Below are positions 22,678-33,889 of a stretch of 64,000 nucleotides of DNA, piece after piece. A model generated the notes under the pieces. The model saw only the letters and a list, made by a program, of their open reading frames with translations, had not been told where the DNA came from and made no database searches. The DNA is from Rhizophlyctis rosea (lineage: Eukaryota > Chytridiomycota > Chytridiomycetes > Rhizophlyctidales > Rhizophlyctidaceae): the NCBI GenBank assembly GCA_027596075.1, contig JADGJC010000124.1:47150-111149 (forward strand). The letters are read 5' to 3'. The translations under genes were made by a program, and so were the position numbers. Positions within the stretch are counted from its first letter, which is position 1; each line of letters begins with the position of its first letter.

Positions 22678-23940
22678 ATGGGCTTCCAACTGGGCGCTGC
22701 TCTGTCGGCATATCCCGGAGAGTTCGTTGTGTTCGCTGCGATCTTTCTTCTCGGCATTCCCATCCTCGGTGTTGTTTGGGTGCTAGTAACATGGTTCTTG
22801 GCGGGTCGCTTCAATCGTGCGAAACTGCAACAAGATGTGTACGGCAGGCATTGTTTGGTGACGGGCGCATCTAAAGGGTTGGGAAAAGCCATAGCGATGG
22901 AACTAGCTAAAGCGGGAGCGGACGTGACGCTCTTTGCACGGGGACAAGCTGCGTTGGATCAGGCTATTAGTGAGATCAAGGGTGCTGCTCTGGACCAGAC
23001 AAAACAGACTATCCGGGGCTTCAGCGTCGACCTGACCGACTATGATAGTGTGGCCAAAGCGCTCCGTGTCCTCTACGATAACGGAGGTCTCCCAGACTGG
23101 GTAATTGCAAACGCGGGAGCGGCGACTCCGGGCTTTTTGGCGGACCAAATCCCCAAACCCAATCAACCTGCCACGGCAGTCGTACCCAAGCAAATCGAAG
23201 CCAACTATCTGACGTCTACAAACATTGTAACGGCAATCATGGCAGTCTGCAAAGAGAGCGCACCCACATCCACAACTGGGGAGGACGGACCGACAAAGAG
23301 TGGCTTGACGGCAGCACAAGCGCAGTCACTACCAAGAAGGATTGTATTTGTGGGAAGTGGGCTGTCCATCCTTTCCTTCATCGGATACTCCTCCTACGCT
23401 GCAAGGTACGTTGATTTGACAATTTGCACATTTTCTGTTCTCCATTATTTCGGCCAAGGCATTCACAATCTTCTCAGCAAACACGCTCTACGTGGCTTTG
23501 TTGACGCCATACGCACAGAACTCCTACCCTTCAACGTCTCCGTCCACCAATACCTCCCCGCAAACATGGAAACTCCCGGCTTTGAAGAAGAAGGAAAGAC
23601 CAAACCCAAAATCACAGCGCAGATCGAGGGTGCGGGTAGCACACAATCTGCAGAATCGGCAGCCCAATGTCTGCTCGCAAACGTCTTGAATGGTCGATAC
23701 TACATGACCAACGAGCTTATCATTGAGTTGGCTCGTGTGTCGGTTGCCGGACCTACGCCGAGACCGAACATGTTGGCAGAGGTATGGATAGTTTGATGAA
23801 GTTTCTTACATTTGTTTTCTGTCTACTCACCTGGAAGATTGCAGGTTGCTGCTACACCAATCTTGGCTGTCGTCTTCACCGCGTGGTGCATGATCATGGA
23901 AAGTGAAATCCTATCACATTTCAAGAAAAAGAGCGCATAA
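22678..23940 (+). CDS. TSC10/KDSR: 3-ketodihydrosphingosine reductase
   Basis: Second step of sphingolipid synthesis: NADPH reduction of 3-ketosphinganine to dihydrosphingosine at the ER. Three exons (22678-23405, 23478-23781, 23845-23940), 375 residues. An N-terminal membrane segment (residues ~15-42) is followed by a short-chain dehydrogenase: TGASKGLG at 62-69, VIANAGAATPG, and the catalytic Tyr-x3-Lys (Tyr240-Lys244, SYAASKHALRGF) created by removal of the 72-base first intron, with Ser upstream in VGSGLS. FNVSVHQYLPANMETPGFEEE matches the family's PDTDTPG-type segment. A hydrophobic C-terminus (PILAVVFTAWCMIM) is typical. Identity is secure. Confidence 0.9.
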
Positions 23941-24714
23941 TTATGTAGTGTTGATCTGGGCAACCTGCCTCCCTTCGTAGTGATAGCTAGTTGTAGGATC
24001 TCTCACTAGACGGAGAGCTGTAAATAAAGATTCTAGCAGTTCCAGAATCCCAATGCACACTGACAAACGAGCCGCCGGCTGAGGTCGGACTCATCAGCGG
24101 TGCGGTAAGGCATAGAAGGAGATGAAGAAAGGAGATGCAGGAAGTCTCAGCATGGACCAATTGGCAGCTGGATGCTGTGGTGTCGATAGCCGATCGCATC
24201 TCGGTTCACTTGAATTCGGGACCTCAACAAAATAATGCCGCTTTCCTGGCATTCGGGTCCCATGCAACGTGCAGGATGGCAAAGATGTCTCAACGTCCGC
24301 GTTCCACTCTCCAAAACCTCCCCAGCTGCTCCGCCTCAACCGTGCAAGTAATGCAAGTGAAACCCAAACGGTGCTAAATCATGGAACATATGCCAGCGCG
24401 ACAGAAACATACACCGTACATTCAAAGGTGACGCTTCTCCAAAACCGTGGTTCGTTTCAGGAAAGGTCTTTTTTCATGTTTCTCCGGGGGGCATTTTGGA
24501 GTTTTTGCCACATATCCCGGATCACGATCCACCATGGGTTCACTCAGGCAGTTACACATTCCCAAACCTTATAAGAGCGTTGCCTCCATGGCCTGCCAAG
24601 GTTCTTGATGCACCAGCGTCACTTCTCATTGACGTTTTGTTCACTCCCACTCCCCATCAACATCCTTGTATCCTCCTACCGTTTCTCTCATACCCATACT
24701 CCCAACTCACAATC
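23941..24714. other. intergenic region
   Basis: KDSR 3' flank and promoter of the Asn-rich secreted-protein gene. A TTATAAGAG motif near 24569 could act as TATA. No gene recognised. Confidence 0.55.
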
Positions 24715-26018
24715 ATGAAGGCCGCCTCCCTCATCCTCTTCGGCATGTTGCCTTTTGTTATGAACGCTTTGGGCGCTCCGGTTGATGACGCTGATGACGC
24801 TAGTGTAAGTTTTTGCGTCGACATATCTGCAACATTGCACATTCGCCATCATTTGGACCATCTTAACACAACCTCCTAAACTGACCGCGCTCATGCCGTT
24901 GCCTCCATTTCACAGGACGACGTCACGGCCGCTGGATACAAAGACGGCGGGTACCCGTACGAGTATGGCGGCAAAGACGTTGTCGGCAACGCCGGCGTCA
25001 ACGCCAACTGGAACAACCAGGAGAACTTGGCGAGGAACCAGGAGCAGATCCGCAAACAGCAGCAGCAGCATCAGCAGGAGGATTGTTTGATTTATTACGA
25101 AGATTGGTAGGTGGTGAACCTTCAATTGTTGATAGAGGTCTTTGCGTCCGTTTGGTGTCCGTTTCTACATCCATCCACTCACCCACTCCTCCCAACTCCC
25201 CTTCCCCAACCGCAACAGGATCGAATTCCAAAACTGGCAAGCCCAAAATGCCAACTACAAAGCCAACTACGGCAACGACAACAAGAAAGGCTACGACAAC
25301 TACCCGAAGAAGAACCCCAACGCCAACCACCAGGTGATGAAACAAGGCGCCGCCAAGTACCAGCAGAATTGCGTCGTGACGTACAACGACCTGGCGATCT
25401 ATCAGAGGAACTTCAACACCCTCAATGTCAACAAGAACGATCATGGGAATGTTAATAAGAATGCGGTCTTTGGGAAGGGTGGGAAGAAGGGTGGGAAGAA
25501 TGGTGTGAATGTTGGCGGGAATGTGAATGCTAATGGGCAGGTTGGGGCTGATGTAAGTTTTCGTTTGTTGTTTCATTGTCCGTCGACGTTGTGATTCAAG
25601 TCTTTGCACTCCCGGCCATCAATTTTTCCCACTAACTCTTCTCCTCTCTCCTCGCTCCACACACCAACAGCTCGTCGTCTCCGCCCAAAACTGCGTCGCC
25701 TTCTACAACGAAGCCTGGAAACGCGCCGAACGCGACGTCTTCGGCACCGCCAAGAACCCGAAGAAAGACGGCAAGTACGCCAACTACAAGAAGCCGCAGG
25801 GCAAGCGTGTCGGTGGGCAGGCCGACGGGCAGATGTGCATGACTTTTTACATGGATTTGCGCATTTTCCAGGATTGGCAGGTTTGTGTTGTTTTGGCTTC
25901 TTTGTTGTTGTTTTTTTGTGACTTTCGATGTGGTGATTCAAGTGCATGGATATAACTAATTGGTATATTTGTTGTATAGCTCAACATGGGGTGGGGCGAC
26001 GATGGCAAGAAGCCTTAG
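24715..26018 (+). CDS. secreted Asn/Lys-rich protein, unknown
   Basis: Five exons (24715-24804, 24916-25106, 25219-25552, 25671-25880, 25980-26018) give 287 residues. The signal peptide is MKAASLILFGMLPFVMNALGA. The mature chain is strikingly rich in Asn, Gln, Lys, Gly and Tyr (GVNANWNNQENLARNQEQ, NYKANYGNDNKKGYDNYPKK, KKNGVNVGGNVNANGQ), with scattered Cys (CLIYYEDW, NCVVTYNDL, NCVAFYNEAW, MCMTFYMDL). The repeated pattern 'C + aromatic + helix' suggests a small disulfide-stabilised core around a disordered basic middle. No family recognised. It is probably extracellular. Confidence 0.7.
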
Positions 26019-26413
26019 GTGGGATGATATGGTGGCGATTGGGTATAAGGTTGGCATTGAAGTAGCATAGGCTTGTTTGTACATACATTTTTCATTGGAA
26101 ATATGGTGCGTAGGTGTTCATGGGACGGCGCTGGGATGTATTGAGTTCATGTTAAGAGGGGAATACAGTATCTCATTTATCACATTGCGACCAAAGAATG
26201 TTCATGGTGAAGTTTGGGAGGTAGCTCTGCACTGTTGTGGTGGTGGCAATGTAAATGCGATTATGTCAGTGTGGCACTGCCCCGCAATCGGTGTTCTGCC
26301 CAAATATTCCCTGGTGGTGGCATAGAAAATAAATCTTTGTCCCGCCAGTACTTGAGAAGCACATATCCGACATTTGATGCTGATAATGGAGTCCGTATCT
26401 CCAAATCGAAGAC
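26019..26413. other. intergenic region
   Basis: An open frame runs from 26214 into the next gene but has no good start context before 26414. Nothing else seen. Confidence 0.5.
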
Positions 26414-28261
26414 CATGGGCTTTGCGGAATGTACATACGCCAAGGTACCTCCACTATGCTCTTCATGCAATAGACACATTCCATCGAATTTAACTCTTTA
26501 CCGACTTGAACACGGGCTCGGCAATCTCAGCCTACAGCCTTCGGACCTTCGCAAAGTCCAAACCTTCTTCGATCCCTTTGCCGATCCTGTCCTAGAACAT
26601 CTCCACTCCTCAGACGACGGCCCATACAATGCCCAACAGCAAATGACGTTTCCACGTGTGTTGCGGAACCGGCGTAGATTGGAGAATATAGAACGGATGG
26701 TCGAAGAGGAGCTGGTAAGACGGACAAACAACAGCAGATTAACCATTGGAGCGCCGCCAAGGAAGGTGAACTGATCAAGGCTGGTCCCGTATATTTCAAC
26801 AGAAGCTATCGAAATTCCAATCTCTAACACCTGAACAACGGGATGCCGTCCTCGGCGTTGTGTCCAACCATGCTGGTCTTAGACATCGAGCCATTGCCCC
26901 GAAGAAGTCATCGCAACATGCCGGGGCAGCAGACCCAAAGCAGAAGCGAGTTTCGTTCGAATCCACAATTTCACTTGAACCTAGAGATTTGCCGGACACA
27001 TGTACGTCAGCGGAAGGGCGGGACAGCAAGAGAGAGTCGCTTGGGAGAAGAAAAGTTGGAAGTGATGAGCAGATAGGTCAGAGCATTGATGTGATGTGGA
27101 AAGGTCATCCAAGAAGATGGATATTCTAACCGCTCCTCCATGCCAGCCAGTTTGGTCAACAAATATTCGCATGTCATCAACCCTGACCGTCCAGCACGGA
27201 GTAGCGTGAATACCGTCACATCGCAGGAAACCAAATCCGGCAGGGAGGATCCCTTCATGGCCAACATGATACATGGTAAGCTCTCACTTGGACAATTCTG
27301 TACCCACGTCCGTTCATCTCACGACCGGGAGATATTTACGTCATCACTCGACATAGTAACACACAACCTCCAAGACTTTGTCCACAACGTCCTTGACGCT
27401 CCCGTCTCTCTTGACCCTTCCAACGTGGTTCCCGCAGTCCAACCAGGACTAGACACTTCCGTATCAATGGACATGCCGCGCGCGGTGTCTTTGGCTGGTC
27501 ACGGTGCTGTAGCATCGCAGTCTGTGGATGTATCTCCGCCTTCAACCACGCATCGGGAAGACGATGGGTTCAGTGTTCTTGTCAAGGCATTGGATACTAG
27601 TGTTACGCCGACGTCACCGAGAGGAGGTACGCCGCCGTATACTCCGCCTGTGAGATTGGTCACTCAGGACGGGGAAAGGGTAGGAGAGAGGGACTATTTT
27701 ATGAACAGGGTGAACCATACGGATTATGATGCTCACGAGGTGGTTGAAAAATTGAAGAGGGGCAGAGGAGTAGATGGTACGTGTACGTTGGGCTCTGGGG
27801 CGATGTGCACCCAGCCTTCTCAGCAAGATATTTGATATTGTGACCGAATCATTTCATGGCAGCTCATATTGCGCATCACCAAAACCTCCAAGCGCACCAT
27901 CATGGACCCCGGCGCCTCAAGTATGGGGCCTGGTACATGAAACCAACACGGTGGGAAGAGTTTATGCGACATGAGGATGCCAGTAGAGTCAAGGTAGAGA
28001 TTTTCGCTGAAAAGGCATCATATGTGTATCCTGGATTCTTCAATAGGCAACCGAGGATGACTGATCTCATTTGTGTTAATGATGCAGAAACCAAAAACTC
28101 CAAGCATGAAAGGGCTGGTTCAAGCTAAACTTGACCATATTATGACGTTGCGGGCGAAGGAGGAAGCGAGATTGGCTGGGGAGATCGCTGCTGCGAGGAG
28201 TGAGGATGATGAGGTCAGTCAGGATGAACATAGTGATGCGGATGTTAGTGATAGAGAGTAG
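26414..28261 (+). CDS. FAM47-like protein (tentative)
   Basis: Five exons (26414-26713, 26803-27001, 27147-27776, 27863-27993, 28088-28261), about 477 residues. The start is chosen for its strong context (ACCATGG). The N-terminus has a CSSCNRH pair. The middle is long, hydrophilic and probably disordered. Near residues 380-400 the segment LKYGAWYMKPTRWEEF resembles the 'YGAWYLxPxxWKK' motif of the FAM47 family, which I recall from animal and flagellated-organism proteins. An acidic/basic helical tail follows (LDHIMTLRAKEEARLAGE and SEDDE repeats). All splice phases close. The family assignment rests on one motif and is uncertain; a flagellar or testis-type role would be speculation. Confidence 0.55.
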
Positions 28262-28714
28262 GATAATGTCAAGAGCATAATGGGGTGTAGAGATGTTGGA
28301 GCAGGATGGCAGAAGGTCAGGATAGGTAGATGTTCGTAAAACTTTAGTTGAGAATCTGGCGGACTTTTCCCAGTTCCACGGTGATATAGAAGTGATAGAC
28401 CTTCTCGGGCTGAAAGCCAGGAGTATATACGAGGGCATGAATAGATTAGTTACATGCGAAAGGGTGCCTTTCCTATTGATTTTTGCGTCGAACTTTCTCA
28501 CAACCATCCGAAAGAACAGAAGACTTGGGCCCCTCGCGTTTGTGGCTTGAAGGCGATGGGCTTTTGTCTGCCACCGCCACATAATTATTTTTGGCCTGTT
28601 CGCGCTGGTGTTGGTGTGTTTGGCCTCAGTTTGGCCTTCAGCTCTTTTTGCAGTTTTGACAACTACAGTCATTGTGTTCGAAAGTCTCAGTCTCAACACT
28701 ACGTATCAAACGCA
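28262..28714. other. intergenic region
   Basis: 3' flank of the FAM47-like gene and promoter of GPATCH4. Nothing recognised. Confidence 0.6.
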
Positions 28715-30209
28715 ATGTCCGACGACGAAAGACCTGGCTTTGGATTTGAACGGCCCTCCTTTGCGGAGGCGCAAATGGCCAAATATGGGTGGGAACAGGG
28801 ACAGGGGTTGGGCAAGGATAACGGTAAGTGTCCAATACCCACAACCTACAATGCCAGCTGTTCCTTTATTTACTTTTGCTTCACGGTCAATAGAGGGTAT
28901 AAACCGGGCTATTTCCATCGGCTTCAAGAATGATACCGACGGTGTATGTGCTTTGTTTTTGCCGGCGGAGGCAAATTTTGGGAGGCTAATTTAATGTCTT
29001 GGACCGTAGCTCGGAGCAAAGGATAACGAGTGGAGTTTCGCATGGTGGTAAGTATCAAATATTCTCGCTTTCACATGGCATGAAAGGCAATGTAATAAAG
29101 TGTGTCGCATTCTTCAGGGACCACGTATTCAACCGTGCAAGTGCGTCCATCAAAATCGAAAAAACAGACGAAGGCGTACGTTGTTTCCTCTCATCTTAAA
29201 TTTCCGTCAACACCCCTCATAGCAGGCAACTAACCAAACACCCACATCTCACCCACCCTAGTCCGTCCAAGTCAAAGCCAAAGAAAAAACCACCGCAAAA
29301 AAAACCCTCCTCTACGGCGCATTCGTCAAATCCGCCGGCCCAAAAAATGACGACTCCGACTCCGAAATCGACGAAGAAAAAGACTACTCCATCAAAGTTA
29401 CCGATGAAGAGCTACTGAAAGCTTGTGAGGGGCGGACGGCGCGGAAGGGTGCTCGGGCGGGGAATCAGGATGGGAAGTTGGCGAGGGTTGGGGATGAGCA
29501 TATTTTGGAGGCTGCGGGGACGAGTGAGGAGGCGGTGGGAGGGAAGAAGGAGAAGAAGGAGAAGAAGCGGAAACGGGAGGAGGAGGATGTAGGGAAGGTG
29601 GGGAAGAAGAAGGAGAAGAAGGAGAAGAAGGACAAGGCGGAAAAGAAGGACAAGAAGGAGAGGAAGGAGAAGAAGGACAAGGCGGACAAGGCGGAAAAGA
29701 AGGACAAAAAGGAGAAGCAGGAGAAGAAAGATAAGAAACGGAAACGAGAGGAGGGCGCAGAGGCCGGTGCAGAGACTACAAATGGGACGGACACTCCGAA
29801 GAAGAAACAAAAGAAGGCGGATGAGGCGGAGAGTGTGAATGGTGAATCGAACGGGAAGGAGCAGAAGAAGGATCAGAAAGATAAGAAGGAGAAGGAGGAG
29901 AAGAAGGAGAAGAAGGAGAAGAAGAATAAGAAGGAGAAGAAGGAGAAGACCCAAGACGAGGAGATAGTAGCAACTGCAAATGGGGATGAGGCAACAGCAG
30001 AAAGCAAGAAAGAGAAGAAGGAGAAGAAGGAGAAGAAGGAGAAGAAGGACAAGAAGGACAAGAAGAAGGTTGGGGAATCGATATCCTTAGCAGAGACGTC
30101 GGAGGGCAAGAAGAACCGCAAATCAAGAGACGCTGGGGAAGGTGCGGAGGGCAAGAAGAAGAAGGAGAAGAAGAACAAGCCGGTGGAGGAGGATGAAGGC
30201 GAGAGATAG
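28715..30209 (+). CDS. GPATCH4: G-patch domain protein 4
   Basis: Five exons (28715-28823, 28894-28943, 29010-29047, 29118-29175, 29262-30209), 400 residues. The N-terminal G-patch is assembled from the first two exons (MAKYGWEQGQGLGKDNGEG then INRAISIGFKNDTDG), followed by the conserved LGAKDNEWSFAWWDHVFN and the VKTLLYGAFVK-like segment typical of GPATCH4. The C-terminal ~230 residues are an extreme Lys/Glu tract (KKEKKEKKxKK repeats), as expected of a nucleolar protein. G-patch proteins activate DEAH helicases, and GPATCH4 acts in rRNA processing/modification. The antisense Leu-rich frames over this tract are shadows. Confidence 0.87.
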
Positions 30210-30434
30210 TGTTTTGTTCTATATACGTAACTCTTGGCGATCGTTAGCATATTTATGATCATTGTATATAGTTGTACATTTTAGATGGTAGCATGTAACG
30301 TAATTGGATTGAAATGACGAAAAAGCATTGCTTTTACCGGCAACGGATGGGCGAGCAACAATTCCGTTTCACAAAGTATTATCTATGTAAATTCCCAAAA
30401 CGTTCTATCTACATTTCGGCTATATGAATCCAAC

Positions 30435-32036
30435 CTAATTAACCCATTCCTTGGGATGCTGCAAAACATCTACCAACTTTTCTTCAGGACTACCTGTCTT
30501 CGGAACCAACTTATACTCCCATCTAGCCGTCAACGGTAACGACATCAACACGCTCTCGATCCGCACACCGGGAGTCGCAAGCCCGAACTTCGTTCCTCTA
30601 TCATGGACCTAAACCATATCCAATGGTAAGACGGCGTCCGTGATATGTAAAAACTCAATTGCTGCCGAAAAGTGTTCACACCCTCCCAAAAAACGAACAA
30701 ACTCACCAAATTAAACTCCACATATCTTCCCCTCCTAACCTGCTGCCACCTCCTCTCCCACTCCCCCCACCCCATCCCCATCCTCCTCTCAACAATCGGA
30801 ACATACTGCTCCAAAAAGGCCTCCCCACACCCTTTAACAAACTTGAAAATATCCTCCTTACTCCTCACAACAACATTCCCCTCCGCATCCGTCTCCCTTT
30901 CCTCCAAATCATCAAAGAAAATGCCCCCCACGCCGCGCGCTTCGTTCCGGTGCGTGTTGTGGAAGTAGGTGTCGCACCATTTTTTGAAGCGTGGATAGTA
31001 GGTTTTGTCATGGTTGTCGCAGGCAGTTTTGATGACATTATGGAAGTGGGTGGCGTCTTCTTCGAAGAGGTAGGCCGGGGTCTGAGTGGGGTGGGGTGTT
31101 GGTGTGATAGCATTTGTTAGTTGGACGACATGGAACAAATGTGACTGGCATGATGAGAAAACATACCAAATCAGTCCCTCCACCAAACCACGCTGCAACA
31201 GGCTCCTCATCCTCGCTCTTCCCTTCCTCCCTCAACTCAAAGTACCGATAGTTGGCATGCACAGTCGGGACATACGGGTTTCTGGGGTGCATGACCAAAC
31301 TAATCCCAGCAACAAACATTTCGTACTTCTTCCCCTTCTCGATCCCTTCCCTCTTGCGAGCGCGCATGTGGTTCAGCATGCCCTCGGGAGCTTTGGAGGC
31401 GACTATGGAGATGTTGACGCCGCCCTTTTCGAAGACTTTGCCGTCTTGCATGATGCAGGAGACGCCTTCGCCGCCTTCGGCGCGTTGCCAGGCGTCGACG
31501 AGGAAACGGGCGCCGTCGGGGCCTTCGAGGGATTCGAGGCGGGTTGTGATTTGTTTTTGGAGCTTGCGGACTAGGTGGGTCATTTTGGTGCGCATGGGGG
31601 CGGAGGGTGATGGTTCTGGCGGCTATCGTGAATGGACATTTGTCAGCAAGATATGGTGTCACTGAGGGGGCAGCTCACGACGAAACTCACTACTACGAGG
31701 GTGTCGATTGTGAGGTCTTTTGGTGGCTTTGTTCTGGCGCTATAGGCTTCGGTAGCAACGATCTAATCATGACAACCAATTCAGTTATGATGAGAGGGAT
31801 CCCTTTTAATCGAGTTCCAATCAAGTCCAACCAACCTGCTTGGGCTTTTCGGCGGACCCAAACTCTCTCCACGCCGTCCATACCGCCAACACCGCCGCCG
31901 TTCCTGCAAGTAAGGTGTTGATGGGTCGTCTAGGAGGTTGGGCGGAGGATTCTGAGGCGGATGCTGTTGCAGTTCGGCGAGGTGTAAGACGGGCTGCTGG
32001 TTGTGACCTGCCGAGCGATAAAGGTCTGAAGACCAC
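30435..32036 (-). CDS. CPOX/HEM13: oxygen-dependent coproporphyrinogen III oxidase, mitochondrial form
   Basis: Heme pathway: oxidative decarboxylation of coproporphyrinogen III to protoporphyrinogen IX. Five exons on the minus strand (32036-31836, 31762-31691, 31622-31167, 31081-30707, 30608-30435), 425 residues. Exon 1 encodes an Arg/Ser/Ala-rich presequence with a hydrophobic span ([16 protein letters not shown], ~41-56), pointing to mitochondrial import and intermembrane-space sorting. Catalytic-domain segments match the family: [58 protein letters not shown], and [20 protein letters not shown] with LPLTARWEY. Strong assignment. Confidence 0.93.
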
Positions 32037-32569
32037 GAGTTAGCAAGGAGGATGAGCTGTAGCAAACCGAGCAACAATGCACCTCAGGAGACAGCTGCAC
32101 CGAGGGCGTGGATGTACTTGAGAAGCAAAACAGTAGACGGTTAGTGTCATGGTAGTGCGCCTATCCAGGACATCTTTGTTTACGTGTCGCACCTGCTATC
32201 CGACTTGGGAGCATCGTGCTATATTAGATCAGGGTTACAAGGTGGGTTTGCTTGTGTAAGGTGGACTTTGGGTAGGTAGCACGCTGCTGGCGTATGGTAG
32301 GGGGATAGTCTTACATATAAGTTTCTTGTAACATAACAGAAAGCAGCAGACAGATGCAAGGTCGAAAGCGAGAAAGAGTCGAGACGGAACACATGGATCC
32401 GAATGGCCCCGATATGGCCCGGAACGGCCCTGTAGGCCCCAGGTGCCAACCTTGCAATTCATTTTCAATGGAAGCCCAGACTCTTTTCGGGGTTCAGTTT
32501 CATCTGGTAAACTAGCTTCCAAACGACTTCAATTCCAACTAGCCGATAGCACAGAAGGTACCAAACACC
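32037..32569. other. divergent intergenic region
   Basis: 5' flank of CPOX and of the F-box pseudogene. Nothing recognised. Confidence 0.6.
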
Positions 32570-33889
32570 ATGTCGGACCAGAGAACCAACAACAAAGACG
32601 TCCCCTTTTGTTACATCTCTCGTCTACCTGATCTGGTTTTGTTCGCAATACTGGAAATTATTCAGCCTTGTCCCGGACCCATGGTGACGATCCGTCAGAA
32701 GTTTGGTTCCAGGATAAGAACCCTTCCCCAAGAGTTTCTGCTCGCCCAAGTAAAGTATTCCCGTCAATGTTCAAAGGAATTCGAAAAGGACTCAACCTTG
32801 TGCACTCCTTCCGCGCAAATGCCTTCCGTTTGCGAAACGGTAGTTGTCTGGACGTAACCGAGTATATTTGCCTTCCTGATAGCTGGGAGAAATGCGACCG
32901 AGCATAGGAGCTTTTCCTCAAAGACCGACTACGAGTAGCATCTGTGCGCACCATCGAACTAGATGGTGACCACGGTTGGAAACTTCTAGACGCCATCGAC
33001 TTGACCAAACTTCAACATGTTGATATAGAGCTGTGGGAGTGGATGGAATCGCCCGCAACTGTACGACTCGCCCAATCGGCCGACGCATTTACAAATTACA
33101 AAGGCCACAACAACAGCGCAAGCGTGGCACCTTCAGTCTTGTGTAGTGGGGCTTCAGGAAGTCAACCAGTTCGATTCCTTTCTACAATTCCTCCAAGTCT
33201 TGCAAGACACCCCACTCGAAAGTCTTGACGGCATGGACACAGCCATGTACCTTCCCGCCCACCTCTCCTTCAAATCGCTCACTTCCTGCGAAATCACCTC
33301 CACCATCATATTCCCAGATTTGGGTAAAGCTATGCCCAAATTGACAACCCTTCGTATCCATATGTTTGATGGGCCTCAGTTACCGTCCCTCGAAACCCTA
33401 ACCCAAGATTTCCTCACTCACCTTGCTTTGGAAACGGAATCCCCTCACGTCCTTTTTGCAACGATACCAGCTTCATCCCTCACCTCGCTTACGTCCCTCA
33501 CCCTCAAATGCGACAAACTCCCTAAACCGAAGCAACTCCATCAATATGCAAAACTACTGTCCCACGCGCACAGCCTCACATCTCTGTCCTTCCCGAATGA
33601 CGAGCACAGACCCCGTCGCAAACTGAGGCTCAACCTCAAAGCAATGTGCAATCTACTTTCCTGCATTGGCAGCAGGAGACTAGCGAACCTGCACATCGAT
33701 ATCGCTGGGTGGGAATACGAGCCATTACATGCAGCGCTGCAGCGGTGGAGTGGGGTTTTACGGGATTTGCATATTTCTATCATTTGGAAGTGGGACAACC
33801 GATCCGAAATGGAAACGACTTTAGAGCCTTGTGAGGAATCATTCCGGAGGGACCTGGGCATCAGGAATGTGAAGCTGGAGTCATCCTAG
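32570..33889 (+). pseudogene. decayed F-box/LRR paralogue
   Basis: Closely similar along its length to the intact gene at 35708-37140. Shared segments include CYISRLPDLVLFAILEIIQ, FLLAQ at the exon 1 end, FRLRNGSCLDV, LRVASVRTIELDGD, LLDAIDLTKLQHV, LPAHLSFKSLTSCEI and WEYEPLHAALQRWSGVLRDL. Three lesions are seen. The acceptor AG matching the paralogue's intron end is lost (around 32796, AAC instead of ATAG). An in-frame TAG at 32905-32907 sits where the paralogue has Tyr. A one-base frameshift near 33112-33118 moves the frame before QAWHLQSC. The C-terminal 250 residues remain open. It is presumably non-functional unless the errors are assembly errors. Confidence 0.8.

Noticed and set aside
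22675..23796. Reading the KDSR gene as one uninterrupted frame
   Set aside because: The 23406-23477 stretch is open but inserts 24 residues between Tyr and Lys of the catalytic motif. Splicing restores Tyr-x3-Lys and uses good GT-AG ends.
29412..29954. Leu-rich minus-strand frame of about 180 codons
   Set aside because: It is the antisense shadow of the Lys/Glu repeats of GPATCH4. AAG/GAG codons read backwards give CTT/CTC (Leu), so the frame stays open by composition alone.
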